This document shows positions 1 to 9,533 of a stretch of 64,000 bases of DNA, piece by piece. The DNA comes from Sphingopyxis sp. MWB1 (lineage in GTDB: Bacteria > Pseudomonadota > Alphaproteobacteria > Sphingomonadales > Sphingomonadaceae). The DNA lies in assembly GCF_000763945.1 (NCBI RefSeq), contig NZ_JQFJ01000002.1, positions 2,035,501 to 2,099,500 on the forward strand, in the 5' to 3' direction. Below the pieces are notes generated by a model. It saw only the letters and a list, made by a program, of their open reading frames with translations, made no database searches and had not been told where the DNA came from. How positions within the stretch are numbered: position 1 is the stretch's first letter; each line of letters opens with the position of its first letter. Position numbers and translations under genes: made by a program.

Positions 1-39
1 ATGGCGGCAGGGGAAGGCGCCCCGCCGCTGGGCGGCTAG
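1..39 (+). CDS. Possible 3' end of a plus-strand gene (partial)
   Basis: Frame 1 is open from the left edge to a TAG at 37-39 and would encode a glycine/proline-rich tail of about 12 residues. If real, it is the C-terminus of a gene converging on the TonB receptor. Twelve codons cannot show coding, and no family can be named. Confidence 0.25.
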   Translation: MAAGEGAPPLGG

Positions 40-46
40 CGCCACG

Positions 47-78
47 AAAAAGGGAGGCCGCCCGCAAGCCGCCTCCCT
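47..78 (-). terminator. Rho-independent terminator of the TonB-receptor gene
   Basis: The arms AGGGAGGC (51-58) and GCCTCCCT (71-78) are perfectly complementary around a 12-nt loop. On the minus strand the hairpin is followed by five T's (positions 51-47). It lies 25 nt past the stop codon at 103. Confidence 0.75.
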
Positions 79-102
79 CTGCAAAATCCCGTTGGCCCTG
101 CT

Positions 103-2448
103 TTAGAAACTGAGCGTTCCGGTCACGAACAATTGGCGCGGATTGCCGTAAAAGGCGGTGAGCGTGCCTTCCTTGCCCAGCGAGGGCTGCGGCAGGCCGC
201 CGGCCCCAGGAATGATCGCTCCGGTCACCGGATCGGTCACGACAAAAGTATAGCCCGAGGTTTTATACTCCTTATCGAGCAGATTCTTGCCGAACAGGCC
301 GATGCTCCAGCGATCATCGGGCGCGGTATAGACAAGGCTCGCGTCGAGCAGCGCGAAGCCCTTTTGATCAATATAGGGGTTGGGAATTTCAAACTGATAG
401 GTTTTGCTGCGATAGGATAAGGTGGTACCAAAGCTGACATCGCCTTCGCCCACCGGGGTGGTATAGGACAGCGTGCCGCTGGCGGTCCATTTGGGCGTAT
501 TCTGCACCTTGCGATGATCGGCCACATCGGTCGGAACGCCGCCGATATTGGTCACATATTCCTTATATTCCGCGTCGATATAGCCGAGCGCGGTCGACAG
601 CGTCAGCCGGTCGCCGACGGCGGCCATATCCTCGGCCAGTCGCGCGCGGCCTTCAAATTCCAGCCCCTTGAACGTCGCCTTCCCCGCATTGGAAACCACA
701 CCGCAGAAGGTCTGTACGCCATTCACGCTGCAGGCAACCGAACCGGGGATCTGGACATCGCTGTAATCGGCATAAAAGCCAGCCAGCGCGACCGACAGCC
801 GCCCGTCCATCAAATTGCCCTTGTAGCCCAGCTCATAGCTGTCGACCTGTTCGGGAAGGAAGCTCAAAAAGGCCGCGACTTCCTCATCGGTCGGCTGGCC
901 CGGGATCTGCGCCGGCGCGTTGACCCCGACACCGCGCGGGTCGAAGCCGCCGCCCTTGAACCCCTGCGAATAGCTCGCATAAATATTATGATCGGGAGTC
1001 GGCTTGAACGACAGCGACGCGCGCGGGGTGAATTTGTTGAAGCTGCGGCTGCCGTCAAAATCGGTGCTCGGCGGGCCAAAGGGGACACCCGCGCCCCCAA
1101 ACACCGGCGACCCGCCGCCCAGATAATTTTGCCGCAGGATCGAGGCGCTGCGCTTGTCCCAGGTATAGCGCCCGCCCAGCGACAGGCTGATCTGGTCGGT
1201 GAAATCATAGGTCAGATCGCCAAAGATGGCGGAGGTCTGTGTATCGACATCGGCCTGGGTAAAGGCCGCGAAGCCCGGCGCGGTGGTATAAAGGCGCACG
1301 TCGAACAAGGTATCGGCGCTGGCATCGAGATAATAAAAGCCGATCAGACCTTTCAGCCGTTCGCCTTCATAGAGAATCTGAAATTCCTGGCTGATCTGTT
1401 CATTGCGATAAAAACCCGGCACATCGAGGTCGACAGCGGGCAGCGCATCGAAATCGATCGGCGTCGCCGTATCATCCTTGCGCCACGCGCTGATCGAGCG
1501 CAGCGTCACCGTGTCGCTGAGTTCGGCGCTGATATTGAGCGCCAGGCCATAGGCTTCGATTTCCTGTTCGGGATCATTCAGGCCGCCGCGCGTATCGAAA
1601 ACATCGTCGAGCACGGGCGCACCCGATGCCGCGCCGGGGATCAGCCGGTGTCCGCCACGCGGATTGCTCTTGTCCTTGGTATAATCGCCTGAAATGCGGA
1701 TCAGCACCGGCGCGCCATAGCCGCCCATTTCGACCGTGCCGCGCCCGGCCCACACATCCTTGTTATAATTTTCAAGGCCCGTGGTCAGATTGTCGCCAAA
1801 GCCGCCGCGCGACAGGCGCGCACCCGACACGCCGACGCGCAGCAGCTCGCTGATCGGCGCGCTGGCGGTGACGACCAGATCGGCCTGATTATAGGTGCCA
1901 TAGCTGGCCTTGATCTTCAACGCCGGGTCCTGCGGCAGCATCTTCGTCACATATTTGACGGCGCCACCGATGGTGTTGCGGCCATAAAGCGTGCCCTGCG
2001 GCCCGCGCAGCACCTCGATCCGCTCGACATCATAAATGTCGAGCACAGCGGCCTGCGGACGGTTGAGATAGACATCGTCGAGATAGATGCCGACGCCCTG
2101 TTCAAACCCCGACACCGGGTCCTGCTGTCCCACACCGCGAATGAAGGCCGACAGGGTCGAATTGGTGCCGCGCGATGCCTCCAGCGTCGTATTCGGCGTC
2201 GTCTGGCCAATGTCGGTGATGTCCATCGCGCCGGCCTTGGCAAGCGCATCGCCCGAGTAGGCGGTCAGCGCGACGGGCACATCGACCAGCCGTTCGTCGC
2301 GGCGCCGCGCGGTGACGATGATCGCATCTTCGTCCTTATCGGTGCTGGCGCCTGCCTGCACGGCGAAAACCGGCGGCGTAAAGGCCAGGGTGGAGATGGC
2401 GCTGGTAGCCAAAATGGCACGGCGGACCTGACAGGCGAAAGGACGCAT
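103..2448 (-). CDS. TonB-dependent outer-membrane receptor
   Basis: This is a 781-residue outer-membrane beta-barrel receptor that would use TonB energy to import a large substrate. A signal peptide (MRPFACQVRRAILATSAIS...) leads to a TonB-box-like segment IIVTARRRDERL near residue 42. A plug follows with typical motifs (RGVGQQDPVSG, VERIEVLRGPQGTLYGRNT), then a long barrel ending in aromatic LFVTGTLSF. The ATG at 2448 was chosen because GGGAGAG sits about 7 nt upstream and the signal peptide begins there; an in-frame start at 2559 only adds an implausible leader. A TetR-family gene is divergent and may regulate it. The ligand cannot be read from sequence; nothing marks it as a siderophore receptor. 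Confidence 0.9.
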   Translation of the reverse strand: MRPFACQVRRAILATSAISTLAFTPPVFAVQAGASTDKDEDAIIVTARRRDERLVDVPVALTAYSGDALAKAGAMDITDIGQTTPNTTLEASRGTNSTLSAFIRGVGQQDPVSGFEQGVGIYLDDVYLNRPQAAVLDIYDVERIEVLRGPQGTLYGRNTIGGAVKYVTKMLPQDPALKIKASYGTYNQADLVVTASAPISELLRVGVSGARLSRGGFGDNLTTGLENYNKDVWAGRGTVEMGGYGAPVLIRISGDYTKDKSNPRGGHRLIPGAASGAPVLDDVFDTRGGLNDPEQEIEAYGLALNISAELSDTVTLRSISAWRKDDTATPIDFDALPAVDLDVPGFYRNEQISQEFQILYEGERLKGLIGFYYLDASADTLFDVRLYTTAPGFAAFTQADVDTQTSAIFGDLTYDFTDQISLSLGGRYTWDKRSASILRQNYLGGGSPVFGGAGVPFGPPSTDFDGSRSFNKFTPRASLSFKPTPDHNIYASYSQGFKGGGFDPRGVGVNAPAQIPGQPTDEEVAAFLSFLPEQVDSYELGYKGNLMDGRLSVALAGFYADYSDVQIPGSVACSVNGVQTFCGVVSNAGKATFKGLEFEGRARLAEDMAAVGDRLTLSTALGYIDAEYKEYVTNIGGVPTDVADHRKVQNTPKWTASGTLSYTTPVGEGDVSFGTTLSYRSKTYQFEIPNPYIDQKGFALLDASLVYTAPDDRWSIGLFGKNLLDKEYKTSGYTFVVTDPVTGAIIPGAGGLPQPSLGKEGTLTAFYGNPRQLFVTGTLSF

Positions 2449-2666
2449 CTTCAACTCTCCCATGTGGCGGGCAGGCGTTCGCCGCCCCTTATGTCTTTTT
2501 GGGCATGGACCTTGCCAAGCCGCGCCGCTCCCAATAATGAAAGATGAACCATGTTTCAATTTTTAAAGCATGGCAGGCGCTTTTTCTGCTTGCCACTGCG
2601 ACCCAAAAGCCACGATGGGGGCAGTCAAAGCGTTGAAACGACGTCGGGGCGGAGAGGTGAAGGCGA

Positions 2667-3308
2667 ATGAGCGAGCGGCGATCAGAACCCGCAGAGCGCG
2701 GGGAAGCGGGGGTAAATCCCGACAAGATGCCGCGCACCGAACGCGGCCGGCGCACCCTGCAGAAATTGCTCGACGCGGCGGCGGCGGAATTTGGCGAGCG
2801 CGGCTTTCACGACGCGTCGATCAGCGCGATCACCCGCCGCGCGGGCACGGCGCTGGGCAGCTTTTATACCTATTTCGATTCGAAAGAGGAGATCTTTCAG
2901 GCACTTGTCCGCTACATGAGCGAGCAATTGCGTGACCATGTCACCCCACTGGTCCAAGCCGCACCTGACGAAATTGGTGCCGAGCGTGTCGGCCTTGAAT
3001 CTTTCCTCGGCTTTGTGCGCGAGCATAAGGAAATTTACCGCATCATCGACGAGGCCGAATTCGTCGATTACGCCAGCTATCGTCGCCATTATGAAACCAC
3101 GGTCGAACGCATCCGCCAACGGCTGGAGGCAGGCGCGGCGCGCGGCGACATTCGCGCCGACGCGGGCGAAGTTCACGCGTGGGCCATCGCCGGCATGAAT
3201 GTCTTTCTGGGCATGCGCTATGGCCTGTGGGACGAAAGCGCCGATATCGCCGATGTCGCCGATGTCGCCAACGACTTGCTGGCGAACGGCCTGAAAAAGC
3301 GCGACTGA
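2667..3308 (+). CDS. TetR/AcrR-family transcriptional regulator
   Basis: This 213-residue protein has an N-terminal TetR DNA-binding domain at about residues 25-75. It shows the expected helices (RRTLQKLLDAAAAEFGERGFHDASISAITRRAGTALGSFYTYFDSKEEIF), followed by an all-helical ligand-binding domain. The C-terminus carries an IAD/VAD repeat (SADIADVADVANDLL), visible in the DNA as repeated gatatcgccgatgtcgcc. A GGAGAGG ribosome-binding site precedes the ATG. It is divergent from the TonB-receptor gene with about 220 nt between starts, which suggests it controls that gene; its inducer is unknown. Confidence 0.88.
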   Translation: MSERRSEPAERGEAGVNPDKMPRTERGRRTLQKLLDAAAAEFGERGFHDASISAITRRAGTALGSFYTYFDSKEEIFQALVRYMSEQLRDHVTPLVQAAPDEIGAERVGLESFLGFVREHKEIYRIIDEAEFVDYASYRRHYETTVERIRQRLEAGAARGDIRADAGEVHAWAIAGMNVFLGMRYGLWDESADIADVADVANDLLANGLKKRD

Positions 3309-3318
3309 CCCCCCTCCC

Positions 3319-3393
3319 GTCATCCCGGGCTTGACCCGGGACCCGCCCAATTTTTTGTGGGCAAGGCAGGCCCCGGATCAAGTCTGGGGTGAC
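3319..3393. repeat. REP-like palindromic intergenic element
   Basis: The left arm GTCATCCCGGGCTTGACCCG and the right arm (reverse complement GTCACCCCAGACTTGATCCG) are imperfect inverted copies around a roughly 28-nt spacer. Sequences of this kind are common dispersed intergenic repeats in sphingomonads and other alphaproteobacteria. It lies between the convergent TetR gene and metW and could fold into a bidirectional terminator. Confidence 0.7.
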
Positions 3394-3433
3394 GAGGAAA
3401 CATTTTCGCTAGCGGTTCATCCTCATCGGCGCA

Positions 3434-4033
3434 TCACCCGCGCGCAATCTGGAAAATGGCATGTTCGGCGCGCCAGCTTGCCGCCGCGGCGCTGGTGGGG
3501 CGGTCGCCGTTCAGATACCAGGCGCCCTCGACCGCAATATTCTTCGCCGCGACCAACTCGCGAAAATCGCTGACCGTTACATGGTGGATGTTCGGCGTTT
3601 CATACCAAGCGATGGGCAGCAGCCGGGTCACCGGCATCCGCCCGCCCCAGAGCAGGGCGAGCCGCACCCGCCAATGGGCGAAATTGGGAAAGCTGACAAA
3701 GGCGCGCGGCGCGATGCGCAGCAGCTGGTCCAATATGCGGTCGGGGCGCTGCGATGTTTGCAGGGTCTGCGACAAAATGGCGAAATCGAAACTGTCGTCG
3801 GGGTAATCGGCAAGGTCGCGGTCGGCATCGCCCTGCACCACCGCCAGCCCGCGCTCCATCGCGGCGGCGACATTGGCGGCGTCGATCTCAAGGCCGCGCA
3901 CATCGGCCGCCTTGCTGTCGCGCAGCGCGGCCATCAGCGTGCCGTCGCCGCACCCGATATCGAGTATGCGCGCGCCATGCGGCACCTCAGCGGCGATCAG
4001 GGCAAGGTCGGGGCGCAAGGGGCTGTGGCTCAT
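3434..4033 (-). CDS. metW: MetW methyltransferase-like protein
   Basis: This 199-residue class I SAM-methyltransferase-fold protein of the MetW family is encoded directly after metX, the usual arrangement. The SAM-binding motif [13 protein letters not shown] is near residues 23-35, followed by the acidic GLEID loop and the family-specific segment [21 protein letters not shown]. The start at 4033 overlaps the metX stop by ATGA (4030-4033), implying translational coupling; a longer in-frame start at 4069 lies inside metX. In other bacteria MetW works with MetX in homoserine acylation for methionine synthesis; its exact chemistry cannot be shown from sequence. Confidence 0.92.
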   Translation of the reverse strand: MSHSPLRPDLALIAAEVPHGARILDIGCGDGTLMAALRDSKAADVRGLEIDAANVAAAMERGLAVVQGDADRDLADYPDDSFDFAILSQTLQTSQRPDRILDQLLRIAPRAFVSFPNFAHWRVRLALLWGGRMPVTRLLPIAWYETPNIHHVTVSDFRELVAAKNIAVEGAWYLNGDRPTSAAAASWRAEHAIFQIARG

Positions 4034-5148
4034 CGCCCTGCCTCGATAAAGCCTGCCATCAGCCGCCACATTTCAGGCGAATCGAGCAGAAAGGCGTCAT
4101 GGCCAAAGGGGCTCGACAATTCGACGAAGCTTGCCTGCGCGCACGCGGCGTGGAGCGCCTGAACGATGCGGCGCGATTCGCTGGTCGGATAAAGCCAGTC
4201 CGAATCAAAGCTGACGAGGCCAAAACGCACCGGTGAATCGCGAAAGGCTTCGGCGAGCCGCCCGCCATGCGGTTCGGCAAGGTCGAAATAATCCATCGCG
4301 CGGGTGATATAGAGATAGGAATTGGCGTCGAAGCGGTCGACGAAGCTGATCCCCTGATGCCGCAAATAAGATTCGACCTGAAAATCGGCATCAAAGCCAA
4401 AGGTTTTGGTCTCGCGGTCCTGAAGCTGGCGCCCGAATTTGGCGGTCAGCCCTGCTTCGGACAAATAGGTGATGTGCGCCGCCATGCGCGCGACCGACAG
4501 CCCCTTCACCGGCACCCGCCCGCTCGCATAATAATCGCCGCCCTGCCAGTCGGGATCGGCCATGATCGCCTGCCGCCCGACCTCGTGAAAGGCGATATTC
4601 TGCGCCGAATGGCGCGCGGCCGACGCAATGATCAGCGCGCGGTCGACGCGGTCGGGATAATGCGCGGCCCAGCACAGTGCTTGCATCCCGCCCATCGACC
4701 CGCCGATGACGGCATGCAGCTGGCCAATGCCCAGCTCGTCGAGCAGTATCGCTTGCGCGCGCACCATGTCGCCGATTGTCACCACCGGAAAATTCATGCC
4801 AAAGGCGCTACCGGTTGCGGGGTCCAGGCTGGCGGGGCCGCTCGACCCCAGACAGCTGCCGATCACATTGGCGCAGATGACATGATAGCGGTCGGTATCG
4901 ACCACGCCGCCGGGGCGGACCACCTTGCTCCACCAGCCGGGCTTTCCCGTCACCGGATGGGTCGAGGCGACATATTGGTCCATCGTCAGCGCGTGACAGA
5001 TCAGGATCACATTGTCGCGCGCCTCATTCAGCGGTCCATAGCGTTCAAAGGCGATGACCGGCCGCTCCAGCACCGCGCCGCTGTCGAGCGTCAGCGGCCT
5101 TTCGAGCGAAAGGCTGTTATGCTGAACATCTCGGGTGCGCGTCGCCAT
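4030..5148 (-). CDS. metX: Homoserine O-acyltransferase MetX
   Basis: This 372-residue alpha/beta hydrolase-fold enzyme acylates L-homoserine in methionine biosynthesis. The nucleophile elbow GGSMGG places the catalytic serine at about residue 151. The acid and base fit SFDSDWLYP and FGHDAFLLD near the C-terminus. The early segment [11 protein letters not shown]...GWW and the [17 protein letters not shown] block are typical of MetX. Family members use acetyl-CoA or succinyl-CoA, and the acyl donor is not assigned here. It forms an operon with metW and is divergent from hisC, with 78 nt between the starts. Confidence 0.94.
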   Translation of the reverse strand: MATRTRDVQHNSLSLERPLTLDSGAVLERPVIAFERYGPLNEARDNVILICHALTMDQYVASTHPVTGKPGWWSKVVRPGGVVDTDRYHVICANVIGSCLGSSGPASLDPATGSAFGMNFPVVTIGDMVRAQAILLDELGIGQLHAVIGGSMGGMQALCWAAHYPDRVDRALIIASAARHSAQNIAFHEVGRQAIMADPDWQGGDYYASGRVPVKGLSVARMAAHITYLSEAGLTAKFGRQLQDRETKTFGFDADFQVESYLRHQGISFVDRFDANSYLYITRAMDYFDLAEPHGGRLAEAFRDSPVRFGLVSFDSDWLYPTSESRRIVQALHAACAQASFVELSSPFGHDAFLLDSPEMWRLMAGFIEAGR

Positions 5149-5226
5149 GATGTGCGGGGGCTAAGCGCGCGCGCTGGGTGTGTCAACGTGCTGGACTCAG
5201 CGCCCTTGCGCGTTAAACGGGCGGGC

Positions 5227-6333
5227 ATGACCGATATCAATCCCACTTTGCAGCCCAAGCCGTGGATCAGCGGCATCGCCCCCTATGTCCCCGGCAAGGC
5301 GGCGGGGGCCGATGGACGCCCACTCATCAAGCTGTCGGCGAATGAAAATCCGCTCGGGACCGGCGACAAGGCGCGTGAGGCTTTTCGCGCCGCCGCCGAC
5401 GATCTGGCGCGCTATCCCGACCCTGGCGCTGCGGCGCTGCGCGAGGCAATTGCCGCCAAATATGACCTTGATCCCGCGCGCGTCATCTATGGCACCGGAT
5501 CCGACGAGCTGCTCCATCTTGCCGCCAGCGCCTATGCCGGGCCGGGCGATGAAGTGCTCTATGTCCGTTATGGCTTTGTCGTCTATGAAATCGCCGCGCG
5601 GCGGGTCGGGGCGGTGCCGGTCGAGGCGTCGGACACGGATTATGCCACTGACGTCGATGCGCTGCTCGCGGCGGTGACCGACCGCACCCGCGTCGTCTAT
5701 CTGGCCAATCCGAATAACCCCACCGGAACGCTGGCCTCGCGCGAGGATGTGGCGCGGCTCCACGCGGCACTGCCCGCCGATGTGCTGTTCGTGATCGACC
5801 AGGCCTATGCCGAATATCTGACGCCCGATCAGGATGACGGCGGGTTGGAGCTGGCCAAAAGCGCCCCCAATGTCCTCGTCACCCGCACATTTTCGAAGAT
5901 CCACGGCCTTGCCGCTGAACGCATCGGCTGGGGCTATGCCAGCGCCGAGGTAATCGGCGCACTGCACAAGATTCGCGCCCCCTTCAACGTCACGCGCTGC
6001 GGTCAGGCAGCGGCGATTGCTGCGCTGGGTGATGATGAATTTGTCACCCGCAGCCGCGAGCATAATGAAAAATGGCGCCGCTGGCTGGCCGACGAAATGG
6101 AAAGCCTTGGCAATCATGGCGTGCGCGTCGTTCCATCGGCGGCCAATTTCCTGCTCGTCCTGTTCGAAGGCGAAGTGAGTGCCGAAACGGTCAACGCGCG
6201 ACTGATGAAGGCGGGCTATATCGTGCGCTGGCTCCCCGGACAGGGGCTGCCCCATGCGCTGCGCATGACCATTGGCACCGAAGAGGAAACGCGCGGCCTC
6301 GCCGCCGCGGTGCGCGCGGCGCTCACAGCCTGA
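5227..6333 (+). CDS. hisC: Histidinol-phosphate aminotransferase
   Basis: This 368-residue fold-type I PLP aminotransferase performs the histidinol-phosphate step of histidine synthesis; some members also act on aromatic keto acids. Visible motifs are [10 protein letters not shown] near 35-44, [10 protein letters not shown] near 158-167, the cofactor aspartate in VIDQAYAEY, and the Schiff-base lysine in [16 protein letters not shown] at about residue 224. The reading frame stays open far upstream over metX, but the ATG at 5227 gives the family-typical N-terminus. Its stop overlaps the next start (TGATG). Pairing with prephenate dehydrogenase may indicate an aromatic-amino-acid role as well. 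Confidence 0.92.
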   Translation: MTDINPTLQPKPWISGIAPYVPGKAAGADGRPLIKLSANENPLGTGDKAREAFRAAADDLARYPDPGAAALREAIAAKYDLDPARVIYGTGSDELLHLAASAYAGPGDEVLYVRYGFVVYEIAARRVGAVPVEASDTDYATDVDALLAAVTDRTRVVYLANPNNPTGTLASREDVARLHAALPADVLFVIDQAYAEYLTPDQDDGGLELAKSAPNVLVTRTFSKIHGLAAERIGWGYASAEVIGALHKIRAPFNVTRCGQAAAIAALGDDEFVTRSREHNEKWRRWLADEMESLGNHGVRVVPSAANFLLVLFEGEVSAETVNARLMKAGYIVRWLPGQGLPHALRMTIGTEEETRGLAAAVRAALTA

Positions 6334-7241
6334 TGACGCATCGCATCGAGCGGCTTTGTGTCATCGGCCTAGGCCTGATCGGCTCGTCAGTGGCGCGCGC
6401 GGTAAAGGCGCGCCTGCCCGATGTGATCGTGATCGGCCATGATGCGAGCGAGGCGGTGCGGGGCGAAGCCCGCGCGCTCGGCTTTTGCGACGACATTGCG
6501 GACAGCGCCGACGCGGCGGTCACCGACGCCGATCTGGTGATCCTCGCGGTGCCGGTGGGCCGCATGGCCGACGCCGCGCGCGCCATGGCGCCGGGGCTGC
6601 GCGCCGATGCGATCATCTCCGACGTCGGCTCGTCCAAGGCGGGGGTTGCCGCCGCCCTGCGCGCTGCGCTGCCCGATCATGCTATCATCCCCGCGCATCC
6701 GGTCGCGGGCACCGAAAACAGCGGCCCGGCGGCGGGCTTTGCCACCTTGTTCGACGGACGCTGGTGCATTCTCACCCCAGCGAGCGATGCTGCGCCCGAC
6801 GCCGTGGCGGCGCTGACGACCTTTTGGAAAGCGCTCGGCGCGCGCGTCGAAGCCATGGACGCCGCGCATCATGACCTGGTGCTCGCGGTCACCAGCCATT
6901 TGCCGCATCTGATTGCCTACACCATCGTCGGCACCGCGAGCGAGCTGGAGGAAGTGACCGAAAGCGAGGTCATCAAATATTCCGCCGGCGGCTTTCGCGA
7001 CTTCACCCGCATCGCCGCCAGCGATCCGGTGATGTGGCGCGATGTGTTTCTGGCGAACAAGGACGCGGTTCTCGCGACGCTGCAGCGCTTCAACGAGGAT
7101 CTGACGGTGCTGCAACAGGCGATCCGCCGCGGCGACGGGGAAAAGCTGGAACAATGGTTCACCCGTACCCGCACCATTCGCCGCTCGATCATCGCCGAAG
7201 GGCAGGATGATCCCGCGCCCGATTTCGGCCGCAAGCACTAG
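6333..7241 (+). CDS. Prephenate/arogenate dehydrogenase (TyrA family)
   Basis: This 302-residue enzyme carries out oxidative decarboxylation of prephenate or arogenate in tyrosine synthesis. An N-terminal Rossmann fold has GLGLIGSS at about residues 12-19. The motifs DVGSSK, AHPVAGTENSGP and SHLPHLIAYTI are characteristic, and the C-terminal helical domain contains SAGGFRDFTRIAASDPVMW. The start codon overlaps the hisC stop by one base, so the two are translationally coupled. The chorismate-mutase domain of enteric TyrA is absent. Substrate choice (prephenate or arogenate) is not resolved, so no symbol is given. Confidence 0.92.
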   Translation: MTHRIERLCVIGLGLIGSSVARAVKARLPDVIVIGHDASEAVRGEARALGFCDDIADSADAAVTDADLVILAVPVGRMADAARAMAPGLRADAIISDVGSSKAGVAAALRAALPDHAIIPAHPVAGTENSGPAAGFATLFDGRWCILTPASDAAPDAVAALTTFWKALGARVEAMDAAHHDLVLAVTSHLPHLIAYTIVGTASELEEVTESEVIKYSAGGFRDFTRIAASDPVMWRDVFLANKDAVLATLQRFNEDLTVLQQAIRRGDGEKLEQWFTRTRTIRRSIIAEGQDDPAPDFGRKH

Positions 7242-7264
7242 TCACAAGCCGGCCCCCCCTTTCC

Positions 7265-7346
7265 GTTCGTGTCGAGTGAAGTCGAGACACCCCGCGGGCG
7301 CGCACTCACGCCGGGCATGTCGACTTCGCTTGATGCGAGCGGGGTT
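7265..7346. repeat. REP-like palindromic element between convergent genes
   Basis: The region contains GTGTCGAGTGAAGTCGAGACAC and, about 45 nt later, the related inverted sequence around ATGTCGACTTCGCTTGATGC. Elements with a TCGAGCGAAGTCGAGA core are frequent intergenic repeats in sphingomonad genomes. It fills most of the gap between the convergent dehydrogenase and acyltransferase genes and may end transcription from both. Confidence 0.6.
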
Positions 7347-7352
7347 CAGGGC

Positions 7353-8078
7353 TTAGGCCTCGGTCGCCAGCAACGCCTCGGGCGGGTTGAGCGCATTGAT
7401 TGCGCGCCAAACCCGCGCTTCGGCTTCGTCGCGCGGCAGGCCGGCCGGAATTTTCTCTCCCACCTTATAGGTGATCGTCCCCGACCATTTGATCCAGCGG
7501 CGCGGGGGATAGATCATCCCGCTATCGACCGCGACGGGGATGACATCGACGCCCAGTAAACGGTACATGCCTGCAAATCCCGCGCGCAGCGGCGGCGCTT
7601 CGCCATGGGGGACGCGCGTGCCTTCGGCGAAGAGCACCAGGGGCCGCCCTGCGCTCAGCGCTGCTTTCGCCGCTCCCAGCATTGCCCGCATCGCGCGGCC
7701 ACCGCCGTCGCGGTCTACGGGGATCAGGCCATAGAAGCGCGCTGCCTGCCCCCAGATAGGGATGGAGAAAAGCTCCTCCTTGGCAAAGACAGCCGGGTGC
7801 TGAAACAACAAGGGTTGATCGACCGTTTCAAAGGCCGATTCATGCTTGAATATATACAGCACCGGAACATCGGGCAAATCGCCGACCACCTGCACCCGCT
7901 GGCCGAGCAGTATGCGGCAAATTATCCGGTGAAAGCGCGCCCAAAAGCGAACAAAGGCCCGGGTTCCGCGATGCGATATCGGCATGGAAAGGACCGCGCC
8001 GATCGAGCAGATGGCGCTCATCAATATGAAAGCGATCCAGAACAGGATCGAACGGGCAAGGGCGATGACAAATCTCAT
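7353..8078 (-). CDS. plsC: 1-acyl-sn-glycerol-3-phosphate acyltransferase (PlsC family)
   Basis: This 241-residue membrane enzyme would acylate lysophosphatidate in phospholipid synthesis. An N-terminal hydrophobic stretch (ALARSILFWIAFILMSAIC) is followed by the acyltransferase histidine motif, here KHESAFET, so HX4E rather than the textbook HX4D. Then come a PVDRDGGGRAM segment and the glycerophosphate-binding FAEGTR motif. The ATG at 8078 was preferred to one at 8180 because the longer form overlaps ydcF and adds a non-membrane leader. It is the last gene of the ftsE-ftsX-ydcF-plsC operon. Confidence 0.88.
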   Translation of the reverse strand: MRFVIALARSILFWIAFILMSAICSIGAVLSMPISHRGTRAFVRFWARFHRIICRILLGQRVQVVGDLPDVPVLYIFKHESAFETVDQPLLFQHPAVFAKEELFSIPIWGQAARFYGLIPVDRDGGGRAMRAMLGAAKAALSAGRPLVLFAEGTRVPHGEAPPLRAGFAGMYRLLGVDVIPVAVDSGMIYPPRRWIKWSGTITYKVGEKIPAGLPRDEAEARVWRAINALNPPEALLATEA

Positions 8079-8088
8079 GGGTCGGCGC

Positions 8089-8619
8089 CTATAGCCCCAA
8101 TTGCCCGCCGACCAGCCCGGCAAGATATTTATGATATTCGCGGAACAGGGTAGCGAAACTCGGCTGACTGCGCACGGCATCGGGCACCAGGGTCACGCCT
8201 TCGCCGATCGCCCGGCTGATTTCATATTCGGCGCGGCGCATATGCCAGTCTGTGGTGACCAGCCGGACGGTCCGATAGTTGCGCCGCGCAACCCAGGCGG
8301 CGACCTCGGTCGCGTTCGACCTGGTATCTTCGGCATCAAAGCCCAGCGCGATGCAACAATCGAACAGCTTTTGCGGGCGCTTATATTCCGCGGCCAGCTC
8401 ATGCGGCTTCACCTCGCGCGCGACCCCGCTGATCAGCAGCCGCTTCGCCTGGCCTTCCTCCAACAGCTCCAACGCCCGGTCGATCCGCCCCGGCCCGCCG
8501 GTCAGAACGACGATTGCGTCGGTCTTCTGCGCGTCGGCAGGCAAGGGCAGAAGCAGCGCAAACCAGGCAAAGCCCAGCACCCAGGCGAGGAACAGAAGGG
8601 AAATGAGGCGCTTGATCAT
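8089..8619 (-). CDS. YdcF/DUF218 family envelope protein
   Basis: This 176-residue protein has one N-terminal membrane anchor (about residues 5-24) and a DUF218 domain. Typical features are DAIVVLTGGPGRIDRALELL, LLISGV, EDTRSNATE and TTDWHMRRAEYE. The family is associated with cell-envelope functions, and some members act on lipid or peptidoglycan intermediates, but no reaction can be assigned. Its start overlaps the ftsX stop by four bases, which ties it to the division operon. Confidence 0.85.
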   Translation of the reverse strand: MIKRLISLLFLAWVLGFAWFALLLPLPADAQKTDAIVVLTGGPGRIDRALELLEEGQAKRLLISGVAREVKPHELAAEYKRPQKLFDCCIALGFDAEDTRSNATEVAAWVARRNYRTVRLVTTDWHMRRAEYEISRAIGEGVTLVPDAVRSQPSFATLFREYHKYLAGLVGGQLGL

Positions 8620-9524
8620 AGAATCTTCTTGAGCGCGGCGAGCAGCGTCTGGCGCGCCGTCAGGGCAGCAAGCGCGATAGCCAATAGCGGAAGCGCCAGC
8701 AAGAGCAGCCAGCCTGTCATCCCCAGCGACGCCGTCGCCGCCAGCCCCGATGTGACGTCAGACCATTGCCAGCCGATCAGCATCAATATCGCCGCCGCCA
8801 CGCTGGTGCCCAGCGCAATGCCATAGGCGGTGTCGATGGCGATCCGCCGCTGGAACAGGCGGGTTATCTGCCGGTCGGTCGCGCCGATCAGGTGCAGCAT
8901 TTCGATGGTCGCATAATGGGTGCCCAGCGCCGCGCGCGCCGTCATGATGACCACCGCCGCGCTCGCCAGCGTCATCAACAGCACCAGCCCGCCCGCCAGC
9001 CAGGCCAGCGACCGGATCAGCTGCGCGACCGGCCCCAGCCATTCGGCATGGGGGATCAGCCGCGCGCCCGGCGCAATATCCTCGGTCAGCGTACGCAGGC
9101 TGGCAAGCTGGCTGGCGCGGTTTCCTGGGGTCAGATCAATATCGACCAGCGCGGGAATGGGCAGCGAACGCATCGCGGGATCGGGGCCTTCCACGCCGCC
9201 GAACCATTGGCCCAGCGTCTCCATCAGCTCTTCGTCGGCCACCCGGTGGACGGCGCCTGCAAAAGCTTCGCCGCTCAGCGCTTCTTGCAGCCGGTCGGCC
9301 TGCTGCGCGCGCAGATCGGGGTCGGCGGTCACAATCTGTACGGTAACCCGCCCTTCAATCGCTTCGCCGATGGCATTGGCGGAGCGCGCAAGGCCGATTC
9401 CGGCCGCTGCCGACAAAAGGGTCAACAGCATCAAAATCGCGATCACCCACGGCGTCGGCCCCGACAGGCGGCGGTCGGGAAGCAGGCGGCGGTGCTGGGC
9501 TGGAACGCGGGGAATGATCATCAC
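8616..9524 (-). CDS. ftsX: Cell-division protein FtsX
   Basis: This 302-residue protein is the permease-like partner of FtsE. A cytoplasmic N-terminus precedes a first membrane helix (WVIAILMLLTLLSAAAGIGLA, about 26-46). A periplasmic domain of about 120 residues follows, then a cluster of three helices, with MLHLIGATDRQITRLFQRRIAID between helices as in FtsX/MacB-type proteins. FtsEX controls peptidoglycan hydrolases at the septum in other bacteria. Ten bases separate it from ftsE, and it overlaps ydcF. Confidence 0.92.
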   Translation of the reverse strand: MMIIPRVPAQHRRLLPDRRLSGPTPWVIAILMLLTLLSAAAGIGLARSANAIGEAIEGRVTVQIVTADPDLRAQQADRLQEALSGEAFAGAVHRVADEELMETLGQWFGGVEGPDPAMRSLPIPALVDIDLTPGNRASQLASLRTLTEDIAPGARLIPHAEWLGPVAQLIRSLAWLAGGLVLLMTLASAAVVIMTARAALGTHYATIEMLHLIGATDRQITRLFQRRIAIDTAYGIALGTSVAAAILMLIGWQWSDVTSGLAATASLGMTGWLLLLALPLLAIALAALTARQTLLAALKKIL

Positions 9525-9533
9525 CGTCAGGCC

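Noticed and set aside
514..1692. A 392-codon plus-strand open frame opposite the first TonB receptor.
   Set aside because: It is antisense to a well-supported gene, and its Arg/Ala-rich translation has no family features.
4267..5226. A very long open frame running into hisC and antiparallel to metX.
   Set aside because: It mirrors metX codon structure (high-GC shadow); the ATG at 5227 gives the normal HisC N-terminus.
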